Source: Ascarosepion bandense (Eukaryota; Mollusca; Cephalopoda; Sepiida; Sepiidae). From it: a stretch of DNA of 64,000 bases. The translations under genes were made by a program, and so were the position numbers. Position 1 is the first letter of the stretch. Every line of letters starts with the position of its first letter. This document shows positions 33,301 to 48,300 of this stretch, in pieces. The stretch covers positions 782,501-846,500 of the forward strand of contig JBBBDQ010000309.1 of assembly GCA_037127315.1 (NCBI GenBank). Direction: 5' to 3'. The notes under the pieces are model-generated. The model saw only the letters and a list, made by a program, of their open reading frames with translations, was not told where the DNA came from and ran no database searches.

Positions 33301-36300
33301 ATTTCTAAGATACAATACTCATGATATAAAAAAGAAAATGAGAGTGACTTTAAACTACACTTTCATAAAGTAATCCAGCACCTGGGTATAACCATATTTT
33401 GTAGCGGATCAGAAATAATTAATTTTACTAATTAATTAATGACCATAACCGGAAAATCTTCTAATTGCTATTATAGATCATAAGAGAACATACTAAGAGA
33501 AATTTTCCTTATCCTCCGAATATGAGCAAAGGAAAATGGAGGTGATTAATTTTATTAACTAATTATTAACTGTAGCTGGAAATTCTTTATCTTTAAAAAG
33601 AAAGCAAAGATGAAAAATAACACCTGGTATTTCTCTATTATTGTAAACCTGGAAAGAAGAAAGAAAGAGAAATGGATTTGTTTAATGTTATAGTCGATTT
33701 TGGCCCACCCAAAGAAAGCTAGCAATTGTCATTTTAGACATAAGGGGAAAGATAAATTTAATTGTTCTTTTACTGGGTAAAGGAAAAGGAGATTTCATTT
33801 TGTCCGATTGCTAGCATGAATTGTGAAAAGAATTAAAACACTGGTCCCGAATTGTGAAAAGAATTGAGATAACAAATGTTTTGATTCTGAGTCGAAGTAA
33901 TTTAGAGAAAAGGTATTTTCACTGACATCAGGGTAGGACAGATAACAAGGCAATCTTGTCGCTTGAAAATATAGGTGACTCAGAGACTGGATATTAAAAA
34001 TAGGTGCGGAGAAATTATTATTTGGGTAACAATGTCAGTGGACTCTTGTCAACTTGTTTTGGGTGAAGTCTGTTCAAAAAGGTTAATACCTATTGTTTCG
34101 TGAGAAAGAAAAATTTTCAGAGAGAAAATTCAGTTAAGTCCAGCCCAGAAAAGGGGTATGGGAAGATGACGTCATAAGATCGAGAGAAATTTCATTTGTC
34201 CTGTAAACAAGCCCTGAAAGGGGGAGATGACTAACAATTGCCATCATGGAAAGAAGACTAATTCCATTGGGTAAACCACAGGCAACAACGAGTAGCAGCT
34301 AACCCCAGCATCCAATTGGTCACCGAGATGAGGGGTTAGACACCCAGCGACCATCAGCCCCACACTCTGGCATGGGCATAAATACAGGGTCCCGAGGGGA
34401 CAAAATCAGTAGTTGCAGCTCTAGTGGCAGAGAGTTCGATTTCCCGGTCCAGAGACGTAATGACCAAAGACAGATCCCAGTTGAAGAAGTAAAGAGACAG
34501 AGAGATGATTGCTATGCCGTTGGATGCTGACCGTAGAGAAGTCAGTCACCAATCAACCAACCAGAGTTAAGAGACAGCCAAGAAGAGAATTTTTGGACAG
34601 GTCTGAAATTGCTAACTGAAAGAGAATAACCCAGCACTTTGGCAATTTCCATAACATTCCGGAAAACAAGCAGCAAGTTGTCTAGACTTATAACAATTTT
34701 AGACTTCTATTCAGAGCTGCGGCCAGCCAGATTTCTTGTTATTGCTTAGGAGAATAATTTGATTTTCCTAAGAAATGTCTGTTCTGCTACCAGTTGATAG
34801 AAGCAGGGATGGGAAATTATTCAAGAGACTATTGTGTATAATATGTATATAAAGACAGTTTCACAACACGACAGACGTCGGTCCACTTATTTTTCTTGGT
34901 GCTATATTTCTTTTATTACTTAATTGTGTGTACTCTTCCCAGTTTTGTTTAGTTCAGCAGAGAGACAGCTAGTGGAAAACTCATGTGACTATCTTGTGAT
35001 TAATCAACACAACATGGGTCAAGGGATAAAACCGTAACAATCTACAACCAGTTGACTGAATCGAAACCAACAGGGACTGGCCGGGGTAGTGGCATAGGAT
35101 GAAGAAAAATCTGAATTCAATTTTTTTTGTGTATCTCACTTATAAACTATTGCCTTATCTTTATTGATTTATTGTACTGTCAAAATTTTAAGTATTTAGA
35201 TTTTGAACACATGAGCTCAGGTAAATGAAGGCTATGTATATAGAGCTTGCCTGGGAAACAACTTGTACAATATTCATAGGCCTATACTATATTTATAGCT
35301 AATTTTCCAGAAACTACAATGTTTCCCCCACACCCACCAAAAAAATTGAAGCTGTTTGGAATGGCAGTTATTCTTACAATAAGAAAAATGATTGTTCATA
35401 TATTGAATATACTAAACTTTTCTGGATGATAAAGACTAACTTTAGGTATAAAGCTTCCTTTCCAATAAGCAACAAACATATTACCATTGTTGAAGAAAAG
35501 AAAAAACTTTAATTTTTCCCAGGTAATGTGTGGTACTCTCAAGTTTTTGTGTTCAGACAAAATAATGCATGTACCAAATGGCAAGTCTGTTCTGATTGAA
35601 AAATCCTCTGATAGACTAAATACAACCAATTTAAAGGTGCATTATTTTGATTCTTCAAAAATAATTTTTATAGAGAGTCACTATCTTTATACAAGAGTTA
35701 CCACATTGCTATAGGCCATCAACACATGTAGCAATGTGAATCAATAATACCAATTAGTATCAATAATACCAATTCACTATTGTTGATTCACTGTGTTATT
35801 GAGTATAGTAGCTAAAATAAAACTTCCAGTTGTCACTGAGCTCCAAATATATTTTCTAGTGATACAAAATGATATCTGATAGAACACAACTATTAGGTTG
35901 TCCCAAAAGTTTGTAAACACTTGCAAAAAATTGAAATTTTACTGGCAAAAACAACAAAAATTATTGCTCAAAATAAAGACCATCATTTTCCAAGACTTTC
36001 TGCCATCGATCTGCAAGCTTTCAGATCTGGTCAAAGTACCATTCAGCTGGCTTCGAATCAAAGAATTCTTGACACGCTTCCTCGACTTCATCAGACGAGT
36101 CAAATCGGCGGCCCTTCAGAAAAGCCGTAATCTGATGGAGCACAGTCAGAACTGTCGGCTGGATGTGGCAGAACCTTAATGCCATCCAGCTCTTCAAACT
36201 TGTCTTTGGTATTCCTGGTGGTGTGTGGTTTTGCATTGTCTTGCTGCATCAAAGTGCGCTTTCGGTTGATCAGAGCTGGGTACTTTTGCTTCAACTGTTC

Positions 36301-39300
36301 ATAGACCTGCTAAAGTTGCTGACATTAAAGTTCGGCACTGATGGCACGACCATTCAGAACCAACTCAAAATGTATGATTCCTTCAAAGTTCCACCAAACA
36401 CACAGCATTTCTTTCTTGCCGAATCGATCTTGTTTTGGAACCGATGGTGTCTCTTGCCCTTTCTGAACCCATCACTTGTCTCGATTGTGCTGGACCAGAT
36501 AGACCCATTTCTCGTCGGATGTCACAATGCGCTTCCAAAAACACTTGTCCAATGGATTGCTGAGCAATTGACAGCAAGTTTCAAGTCATCTGTTGGCTTG
36601 TGCCTCAGTGAGTTCGTGCGGATCTTGGCGCGGCTTTTTGTGAACAAAATCAAGTTGCTTCAAATGTTGGTGAATTGTCGATTTGCCAATTCTTGAGTGC
36701 TTGATGAAGGCCCAATGTCCAACCTGGTTTGCAAGTCTTCATCATCCAATTTTAACAGCCGTCTTGAATGAGGCTTATCTTAAGACTCTTGTCACCAGAA
36801 TCGAAATGCTTGTACTGCTTTGAGATCACTGCATATGCAATTGCTCCTTCACCTTCGGCAACACAAATCTCTTCTGCAACTTTTCTGGTTGAAAGACCTC
36901 ATTTCCAGCTCAATTTTATCAATTGCCATATGGAATACAAAGATGAAGATTACTATAACAATATAAATGCAAAATTGCATAAAAATTCAATTTTTCGCAA
37001 GTGCTTACGAACTCTTGGGACAACCTAATTGATTTGTATATGCAAAACAACCATCAGCAATTTATTCTGCATGTAAGCTCTTTGGAAGAAAGCAAAATAG
37101 ATAATTCTTAAAAAACATGTTAACATGGCACTGAAATTATTTGATAACAGTAATGCTGCATTTGATCATTTCTTACAAAACATATGCTACATATAATAAA
37201 TTGTGTTATGATTTCAAAACAAATGATTATACTGTAAATGTTGTATGAAATCAGGTGATTAAATAGATTAATACCTGACTTATGTTGCTTAGACTACAAA
37301 AGTTTGTTATAAAGTTTTGGTTGTCATAGTTTAACAGTTACTGATAATCTTTTTATTGCCAAAGAGATAAGAGATATATATATATATATATAATATAAAT
37401 GTCATTGAACTTTTCAACCTTTAATGAAATACCATTTAGTAATTTGAAGACTAAGTAAATTCTGTTTCGATTAATTTTTTATTTAAAAAAGATCTCATAT
37501 TAGAGAGATGAAAGATTTTTGGAAGGCTTGTATGTGAATAAACATTCAATCACAAGTTTAGTTTGGTAATCACCTTTTGGTTTAAATAGTTAAATCACAC
37601 CTCATAACTAAACCCAAGAAAAAGACCAACAAGACTGGTTAAATGTTTCTACTTAATTACTTAGCTGATAGTATTTTGCTCTCTCAATCATCTTAAAAGA
37701 CTATTCACATTGTCAATCATGTTTTAGGAACTGGAGTTGGTGGGTTCTTTTCTCTCTCTTCTTTCTATGTCAGAATGAAAGATTTAGAACTTTCTACAAA
37801 GTTTTTTTTTTTTTTTTTTAAACTTAGGAAAAAATGAATTAACAGAATCAAATTATAATGGACAATTTAGACCTATAAATGAATTTTTCTCCTTGAATTT
37901 TCAGTTGAGCGTATTTGTAAAAAAAAAAAAATTCTCCTACTAAATCTAAGCCTACACTATTTACATTATTCGGATTATTGCCATTTGTATGACATTTTGG
38001 CCATTGTATGCTCTGGCCTTCTTCAGGTGCTAGGAATTTTGAATGAAACTCTTTATTAGAATCACTGGGGTATATCATTCTCATTCCTAGGTAGTCATGA
38101 GTTATCTCCCTCAAACTGGACTCTCTAAGTTACTTGTTTACCATTGCTGTAACCTGGTATTGAACTCACAACTCTTTGGGTCAAGTCACTGGAACTAACC
38201 AACGTCTACTAAATACTACATCTAAGTTCTTATACCAAGCTTAGTAGAAATAGCAAGACATAAAAGTAGGTGCAAAAATTATAAAACAAGGCAACTACTG
38301 TGTGAAATTCTAAAGAAAAAAGCATTTAATACATAAATATAACCAAAAAAGGGTACAATATAAAATGTTGCATAAAAATTTCCTTTTTTGTTTTTATTAC
38401 AACAGGATAAGAAATTTCTTATGTTACAAGCAGTAGTATTCCATTTTCAGCCTGCCCCGACTCTTGTAAAGGATACTACTCAAAGACTATTTGTATTTCC
38501 TTTCAACTCTTGAATTCATCTACATATGTTTGTAAATACAAGTGATTTATTTCAGCAGCATACCCATGTTTTTTCTTAATTTTTATTTTATTAATGTTTG
38601 CAATCCAGTTGTTCAATAAAAAAAATGGGACAACTAAATTTCCTATGACAAACACAAACTGAATCTAAGTTTGCTAAATACATTCAAGTCTGGTTTGGCT
38701 GTTTGTCTCTAGATGGTTCAGGCCACTTAACTGATATTCTCTTTCCCTATTTTCAAGTATTACATTTAGATAATTTTTAACTCTATTTGCTGTTATCTTT
38801 TTAACAAAACAAATTTTTTTTTGAGGTTGCTTCTATCTTTCCCTCTTTTTTTTTTTTTTTTTTTTTTTTTGTATCATCCTACTTCAGGTCTTTTATTTTT
38901 ATTCACTTTTCCTTCCTTTCTTTTCACGTTTTATCCTTCATTTAGTTCCCCCAATTTTTTTTCCTTTTCCACTCACTTATCTTGTCTTCTTTTTCCCTCT
39001 ACTTTCTATAACTTTACTCCTTTCCTCTTATTTCTTGGATCAAGAGCATAATATCCCACCAATGGAGACACCAGCTAACAATAAATAAGTCAACTATAAA
39101 AGTTTATTCTCATGTAACTCCATTTTTATTTCTTTTTATTTACTTTGTAAAATAATGAGGAATTCTATCAAATTATAAAAGAACAATTTAGCTCAGCCAT
39201 AAATTAAATTTTCATTTGAGCCTATTTATAAAAAAAATTCTGCTTGTTCAAGTCCTTGTGCCAAACACAAAAACTTAGTAGAAACAGCAAGAGATAATAC

Positions 39301-42300
39301 AAAAATACAAACAAAAAAAATGGTATAATACAAAAGGTTGCATTAAAATTTTTGTGCACCTGTTATGACAGAATAACAAATTTCTGATGTTACAAAACAG
39401 GTATTATCATCAGATACAAAGAAAAAAGTGTTACATTTGTTGAGAGAAGGGATACATATTATATCATAAATTTTTTCTTTGTTTGTTTTGCAAAAAAAAA
39501 AAAATGGTACCAAACTTATACGTAACTCAATTAGCTACCGGAAGGGTAAGTAATGACCATTCAAAGTTCGTTGGAAATTAGAAAATTTGCAGTCTTATGT
39601 GCTATTGGTCTAGAAGCCAATTTTAACAACGTATAACTGAAAATGCAGGTTTCACAGAAGTGAAAATCTTTATAAAATGTCGTGTTGTCATGTGGTAAAT
39701 GAAAATTAATGCTAATGGAAGCAATAATTATTAGATCAAAACAGCCTAAACATTAAGCAAAATCCCTCCCCTCCTGAAAAAAGTGCACAAATGACATGAA
39801 AGGGCAACATTGTTCATATAAGTTTCATTTCAACAGTTAACACATTGAATCTTAATAGCAATTTAGAGATCAAGCTAAACTTTTCTTTTCATAGTAAATC
39901 AATAAAAACTCTTGTTTGGACCATGTAAAAACAAACACAATTTGAAAATGGGGCAAAAAAAGTTTAAAAAACATCAAAAGTATACATCACTAAACTTACT
40001 GTCAAAAAGTATCCATTGGAGATACAAGCTTCAAACTTTGTGACTTCACTAATTTTTGGATGAGGAATTAAAAAATCAAAACTTTTTGTCATAGACACAT
40101 TACACTTGGGTGAAATTATGCAGTTTTCAACTTGATAAAAAAGGCCAGACAACAACAAAATTTAGAAATTTGTTATACAAAATCATAATTTATTGAATTT
40201 TTATTTTTTATTTTTATTTTATGTTTCAAATTTTTGAAAAATTACAAAGCTTTAAACTTCAAAATTTGAAACCGGCAAAAACTATTTTTAACTGACAGAA
40301 CATATTTTCTAGGCAGATTTAATGGTCCTCCTGCAGTCCTCCCTCTTTAGGGATTTGCAGTCAGAATTTTTTTTATAGGCTTCTGCTATCGCAACTATAT
40401 CTAGAATATTCCAAATCCTGCCATCATTTGAGATTGGCATTACATCAAGTCTCATCTATAAACAAATGTTAATTCCACCTGTGCAATATCATCTAACAAA
40501 GGCCATAAAAAATAATCATTTCTACCTTTTAGTTGGGGCTAAAAATTTTATTACAGGACTGGATGGAGATGTAATATCAGTAACTTGGCCAATGTAAAAA
40601 AAAAAAAAAAAATTGGTGTCATAATATACAGCAACTCATTGTCCTTGAAGATTGTAACTGAAAATAATCACCACAGTTGCTGGAGTTATTTCAATGCTTG
40701 GCAGATTCAGTGTGACTTTTTTTGTTACTTTAGAGGTGGAGATGAATCAACTGATTTTATTCTTGTCAAGTAATCAGAGAGCAACTTCCAGCCAGCTGAA
40801 CTTTATTTCCATTGGTGTTGATCTTGACACCTAAGACTACCTTGAAATATCTCAGTTGGTCTTTCAGTGTTTCTAAGCCAATTCCTTAAACCAGTTGTAT
40901 CTCTTTAATGGAATTCACAGGACCACCATGCTTGATACAATTGATGATTCTCTGTTTCTTAGCAGCAGCTTGACACTCTATCCTTCTTTTGCCTTTCATT
41001 TTCTGTAATTTTTTCTTGGATATGGAGTTTGTCTTCTTCCAGTGTGAAGATGGATATTCAGTAGTGGCTGACTTGTCTTGGGAAGGTAGGCTAACTCGTA
41101 CTTGGAAGGGTGAAGTCAAAAACTGTTGCAGTTCTTGGGGGCTTTTTTTAGGTCTCTAGTACTAATATTTTATTTTTGAGGATAAATGCTTTTCACTGTA
41201 ATTGGATGACAGAAGCTGATTTATCCACATGACCATCTTACTGAACTTGAGATTAGTCTTTGTTAAGTAATGCTGGAGCCGAAGAACTGCTTCATTGGTT
41301 AACTCATTTGCTCCTTTAGCATCTAAAGAATCTGCAAATAAAAGGGTACAATTCATGTATCACAAAAGAAATGCGGATATAGCTTTTAGGAATATTTCTT
41401 AATAACAATGACAGCTTTTTTGTGAAACAACGTTTTCTGTTTGAGTTTCCAAGGGACCAGGAATTCTCAATTATTCAGTAGCTGCCTTTACAGTGATAAT
41501 AATGAAAAGAAAAGGGTAATCACAATATTAAATAATAAAGGTTAAATTTATGCTAATTTAATACATGTAAATTTTAATAAAAGCCAAGATAGGGTTCTCA
41601 TTTTCATTGTTAAATTTTTAAAGTGTTAAGTTACAGTTGTTAAAGAATGTGCTTAAAAGTAAAATATTTTTTGATAATAAAAAAGTAAACAATATCTTAC
41701 CAGAAAAAACAAAAAAAACAAACTAACGTATATTTGTGTACATTTTAATTTTTTATTGACTAAAAAAATATATTCTCCAGTTTATTTATTTTTTTATAAA
41801 TGTACTCAGTCTAATTAAAAAGATAATTAAACTAAACATTCAAGTTAATAATAATATCTGCTAGAAAACCCATCTTCTATGTGCCATGTCCCTTCAGGAC
41901 GTAGGCTATCATGGCCTTCCATGTCTTTCTGTCCCTGGTGGCTCTTAGCAAGCTTTATCCTGTTACCCCACCCAAACCCCTCTCTGCCCATCCACCTGCT
42001 AAGGCCTATCAAATATGTTATCTGCTGCTTTCTCCTGTCTCTCTTTCCCTCTATCTGATCTGTGAGTATCAGATTCTCCAAGCCTTCCTTCCTTATCACA
42101 TGTCCCAGGAAATTTCGTTATGTTGCTCATCACTGATTGTTCGGAGGAGTTCTCATTTGATTGCACCTGGCTTCTTAGGCAGAGCTATGAAAACTGATCT
42201 GCTTAAGTCATCTGGTATTACACCACTGTTGTAGATTTAATTTATTATTTCCGTAATTTTCTCTATGCCGATATCTTCTAAGGCTGTCAGAATCTCTATT

Positions 42301-45300
42301 ACAATGTCATCTGGTTCAGCTACTTTGTTCCTATTCAGTTTGGCCATTGCAGCTTTCACTTTGGATTTTAGTATTTCCTGCCTGTCAACATCTTTGTTTA
42401 TCGGTTCCTCTCTCTTGTCATGGAAGAGATCTTTTATATATTCTTCCCATTGGTGGAGTATTTCCTCTTTCTCTAGAGTCTAATATGATCATTCCAGCCT
42501 TGGATTTTATACATCCTGTTGAGGAGCATGTTTTTTGTCCTATCACTTCTCTTATTTTGTTATGAATTTCTCCTTTTATTAGTCTTGCTCAGTCTCTCTA
42601 CTTCGGCATATTTGTTGTTGAGCCATTCCTCTCTACTTTAGCCTGTGTGCACTTGATCCTTATTTCCTTTTGTAGTTTCTTGTATTCAGTTCTATGTCTT
42701 GGCATAGTCTTAGCATCTCAAGAATTCTTAAATAAAGAAAAAAAAAACTGATACACATTTATTTACAATTATTTTATTTTTTATCAGTACGCATGTAAAA
42801 AAAAAAAAAAAAAAATGTACCCAGTCTAGTTAAGAATAATTAAACTAAACATTCAAGTTAATAACTCCTGCTAGAACCAATATAGGTACTGGGAATTTAA
42901 TCAAGAAATTGAAAAACATTTAAATTTTATATTTTCATTTTTTTAAATTTTTTTTTTTATTGACTAGCATTCAAAAAAACGAAAAACCTTGAAGAAAAAA
43001 TAGAACAAGGTAGGAATATAGTGCATCCACCTCAGATCTTCAACTGAATACTAAAAAAGAGACGTCTCAGCCCAAAGGGGTTAGGTGATTTCTTCAGTTT
43101 GTTTAGAGCACCTTTCATAGTACTTAAAAGTTGCTGGAAAGTTAATCTTGAATGTTCATTTTTAATTCTTCTTTGAATAACACAGAACGTGGGGAAAAAA
43201 TCTACCTTGAATCTGTTGAATCAGTTAGATCTTTCTTTCTCTGTGTGCTAATTTATTATCTCTTCTGCTGAAATTATCCTCTGTCCTTGTTAATGGCTTT
43301 CTGTTGATCCACTAATATAGCAGTCTCTTTTGTTGAAAAAAAGCAGGATTACATTGGCATTGGTTGAATTTTGCAAAGACTTGAAGCATATGTCTCTTAT
43401 TGGCCAGTAAATAAAAAAACATCTTTCTCTATGAATTCAAGAAACAAAATCATAATTCACATATTTTAAGCAGGTTTCAACCACTGAACTAAAATAAATG
43501 TAACAACTTTTACACAATTTTAATTTTAGATGTTCTTTAATGGACAATTTTAAAGATTTTCACAACTGCAACAAGTTATTTCTACAAACCTGTCTAGTAC
43601 AAAAATAACAAAAAAAAAAAACAGAAAATTCATTAAAAAAAAACATGATTATACTACAGTACACTAATTTTACTACACTAAAAAGACTAAGTTATAAAAT
43701 AACATCTTTACATATTATGATGATTGTAACAAGTAAAGTAACAATACACATTTCAGCATTTTTAAAACAAAAACTCTTCAATCAAATTAGTTTTGAAATA
43801 AAAGCAAAGTATTTTTGCTTATTGAAAATATTAAATTTAATCTATTATCTTGAAACTAAAACAAAAATCAAAGCTTTCTTTTAATTCATTTTAAATTTTA
43901 GGTATTGTAAATCTGTGATGGTACTTATACTTTCTGGTTATGTGGCCATACCAAGATTATAATCAAATAAGGCCCATTGACTTAAATTTGTTCTTGAAGA
44001 CTCAGCCCATTTGATGAGGCAGGGAGTGGGGTTGTGAAGAGGTTATCAAAGGTCATTGTACCATTTTAGGAAAATTGGAGTTATGCGATATCATGCAAAA
44101 GCAAAAATATTTTGCTTTCATAAATGGTAAAGGTAAATGATTTAAATTTGTCCTAAATCTCTCGGATCATTCAAATTATTTTGTGGTCTTTTAGAATCAG
44201 TATTGCAACCAAATATTGATATTCTTGGGGAGCTATTGGTACATGCAGGTATAATGGACCAAGAAAGATGATAGAATAGCAGTGCTAATCTCCAAAATAG
44301 GTACCTCCACTTTTTTTACTGAAAAAAAAGCATAGTATGAAGAAAAAAGCCCCAAACTTAATAAAAACAAACTTTTTTTTCCATCAAAATGTTTATTATT
44401 AAGAGGAAAGATCAAAGTATTCTTAATTATTTTGCAAAATTTTTTAATCCTTCCTAACATGTTCTAAATTTTAGTAAAAAATCTTGTTTTGATTTTCGTT
44501 AGCGGGTAACCAAATCGTTACAAGAGTTTATGATGGATAATTCAATATTACGTAACTCATTTTTTTTTTCTGGTGAAAAACACATTAATTTAGAAATTCT
44601 TGCAAAAATCATATTTAATTTAATGAAACTTTCATATTTCATTTAATGAAACTTTCAGGACTTATTCACAAATGAATGAAATTATTTTTTAAATTATATT
44701 TTAGAAAATCTTGGTTTTAAAAAAAAATTTTTTTTACATCTGTTACAATCAACTGTTAAGGATATTATAAACTGAAGAAAATTTTTTTCAGTATATAATA
44801 AAATGAAAAAATGTTTTAATTTTAAATTCTACAATGCCTTGTCGGGGTTAAGTTATTAAATTCTTAAGTGAAGACTAAATTACTAAATGAAAATTTTAAT
44901 ACAAACTGTTAAGCCATTGTATTTTTAATTTGGTATTTTCTGTCTTACATTAAAAAGTCATGTGTTTCACAGTTTCTTCCCTTTACAGGAAAAATATTTG
45001 GACAATTATGTATATTCTGGTCAACCATACTTAGCTGTCATCACTTCACACATCATCTGTTGTCATCACTTGTCATCTCTGTGATTAAGAAATAGTTTTA
45101 TTCTGAATTTCATCCTATAAACAAGTAATAATTGTGTAAATCAAATTAATTTACTTTAAATTTTGTAATTTTTCAAAAATAACATGTCACGGATATATTT
45201 GTGCAAGGTTTTTAAAGCCAAGAATTAACTTTTGTTTACAAATGTGTTGATCCCTCAAAAAGGCCGAAAAATTTAAAAACATCTCAAAATTTTAGATTCC

Positions 45301-48300
45301 AATCAATATAATTTCCATTTGAAATACACCAGAGTATTTTGCTTACTGGAAATAATAAATTTAATCTTTCAGCTTTCAATTAAAGCTAAAATTAAAGCTT
45401 CAAGAATTTTTTTTTATTTTTAAAAATTCAGTTTAAAATTTAGATATCGAAAATGAGTGGAGGTACCTCCTCCAAAATGTTAGTTCTGGATTAAAATAGT
45501 ATTTTTCTTTTCAACCAAATAAAAGAACTAAAACCTAAAAATATTTTTTGATAAAAATTTTTAAATTTCCAGCAGTTTTTCAGATGTTTTGTATTGAAAA
45601 CAAACAAAAGAATTAAAAAAATACAATAATAATGATGATGTAAATAATCTTTAGTTATTTAAGCAACAATCTCTTAGCATCTTGCCCAATCCATAGCAGT
45701 AACCACTTGACATAACTCTAACCTGTATTTGTGCTGATTACATACAGGATGGAGAGATACATTTGTGTTGTCTAGTGAATGAATTTAGTTCAGTGTATAC
45801 CCATAAAATATTCATGAGCCATGACTTTGTTGATCTGGATGAGATTTTGATCTGTTTTCTTAACATTCAGGTAGCCTTGCTGAAAAAGAGGTAAACATGT
45901 TTTAAATCTTGTTCTAACAAATAGTGAAACTTTTTTTTTCTTATGTTATTAATTGTATATTAATTTATATTTTAATGAATCTTCATCCATAGTAGTAGAT
46001 TCAGATTATGAAGGTATGGGTTTAGTAAAAAAAAAAAAAAATGAACATTGTTTGTTTCATAAGATGTTATTCCCTGTGTTTTTTTCCTCAGACAGGAAAT
46101 ATCGGCAGTCACATGAATGGATATCTGTCTCTGATAATGTTGGAACAGTTGGTATTTCTAATTATGCTCAGGTAACTGATTTTTTTTTTTTTTTTTTTTT
46201 TTTAAATCATAAATGTCATTTTGTTGATATTCATTTTTAGTTGGTTAGTTGCCATTCTTAGTATAAAAATTATAAAAAACAAATACAAAATATTTTTTAT
46301 AAGAGCACAAATTATATGTGCAGCAAATTTACCATTTTACAGAAATATTTTAAAGACCAAGTTAAATGGTCATCAGAATATTTTATATTTGATCATACAA
46401 TAGGATGATTAGCATTTGTAATGAGGATATGAATTTGTGATTGTATAAGGAAGCTGAGGAAAGAACCTGTTTTTTCATCCCCTCCCCCTTAATGCCAGTA
46501 TTTTGTAGTATACTGAATGCTTAATTGTTTCTTATTACTGAAGGAAAGGACTTAGCAAATCTATTTTGGAGTACAGAACAATCATCCCTCCCTGTGATTT
46601 AATTGATAAATTAATTCACTAGATTTAAAAAAGATCTTCACAAGACTTTCATAATGTATAGAGATATCAGTAAAGTTTTCTTTTCAGGGAACAACAGATA
46701 CGGTTAAATAACTATGAATAAAATATTGAATTTTCTGTACTTTTTAATGTCTGCTTACTCTTCTACTGATGTCTCAGCAGCAACTGTTAAGAAACATCTG
46801 ACCAGTTTATTTTTCATTTTTGGAAACCCTTCTTTTGTGCACTCTGATCAGGGTACAGCTTTTATATCAGACGAATTAAAAGCATTTTTACTTTCTCGAC
46901 ACATTGCTACCAGCCGAACAACTGCCTTTAATCTGCAGGGCAATGGACAAGTACAAAGATACAATGGTATCATTTAGGAAACGGTGAGCCTAGCTCTACT
47001 GTCTAGTAATCTTTCAATTGCTAGTTGGAAAAAGTTCTAGATTTAGCACACCACTGCATTCGCACTGTACTCCTCATGAACATTTGTTTAATTGCCAAAG
47101 GAAATCAGTTTCTGGTGATTCCATACCAACATGGTTGACAAAATCAAAATCGGCACTCCTAAGGCACCATGTACGTGGGAGTAAATATGAGCCTTTAGTC
47201 GAGCCAGTGGACATATTCAAAGTCAATCCAAACTATGCTCACATGTGACTTGATAATGGATGAAAAACAACAGTCTCTATGCCATATTGCACCAGTGGGG
47301 GACAAAACTAACAGTACACACACAGAACTTGACCCAGTGGTTGCTCCTATCCAGTCTAACATTACTCCTCCTCCCCTGCCGAGTGCTCTAGAAAATTCTG
47401 TTCTTGATGATTCAACTGCCTTAGAAAACCATGCCACTGAAAATTTCACTCCTACATCTCCTCATCCTCTGTGCTTGGACAGCTTCCAGAGGATCTCTTC
47501 AGAAGATGCTGATGTATTGAATCTTCAACGCTCTTCTAGAATTTGTTGAAAACTTCCGTATTTAGCTGAAAATTATCAGCTTTGAACATCTGTTTTTCTC
47601 TTTTCTCTATTTCCAGTTTGAGCAGAGATGTCCTTAGAAACCACCCTTTTCTAGAAGAATGTATGAACCTGATCTTTTCCTAAGTGGCGGAGAATGTGGT
47701 GAAGATAATAAAAGAACTCTCTAATCTTTCTGACTTTCCGGAACTGAATAATTCCCCTTTGTTTTTGTCTTCTCTCCATGATGTAGATAGCCATTTTCTT
47801 GAACGGTTCACTACTGTAGTAGATTTTTAGTAAAATAAAGCTTCACTCAAGCTATACTGACTCAGCCTGCCATCACTTTAACTCAGACCTTTTGAACCAC
47901 ATGGTAATTGAAGAAACAGATGGAAAAAAAACTCTAACATGGTCTAGAAAGATCAAAGATCTAAAATTTTGAAAAATCATCAAAGAGGCAAACAATATGG
48001 ATGTGGAAAATCCCCTAAATTTTCAAAAAATGAAGAGAATATTGATGGTAAAATTATAGCACAACAAATTTGGGCTATAATCTAGGAAGCACATGTTTCT
48101 TTTTAGTTTTGGAGTCTCACAGGATGAGGTTCATTTGCAATCTCAAGTGTTTCAGGGCAAATGTCTGTTTACAGGAGACCCAGTTTTCAGCTCACAGAAT
48201 GTTTTCACAGTTCTAAGAGATTTGTCTTCTATTCAACATGTTTTGATGACATCCTGTTGGGTAGTTTTAATGGGGTTTGGAATGCCATCCTTGACTCCGT

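Larger units (their letters stand above)
15969..46091 (+). other. GCSH intron 1, about 30.1 kb
   Basis: Donor GTAATA, acceptor TTTTTTCCTCAG. It holds most of the repeats in the window: the AGGTACCT-ended repeat family, mariners at 22361-23612 and 35893-37028, gypsy and LINE fragments, a Penelope-like fragment, SINEs, a long palindrome and tandem repeats. No host exon other than a speculative one at 19800-19961 was seen. Confidence 0.85.

Noticed and set aside
38821..39051. 76-codon F/S-rich + strand frame
   Set aside because: Low-complexity translation of a pyrimidine-rich stretch.
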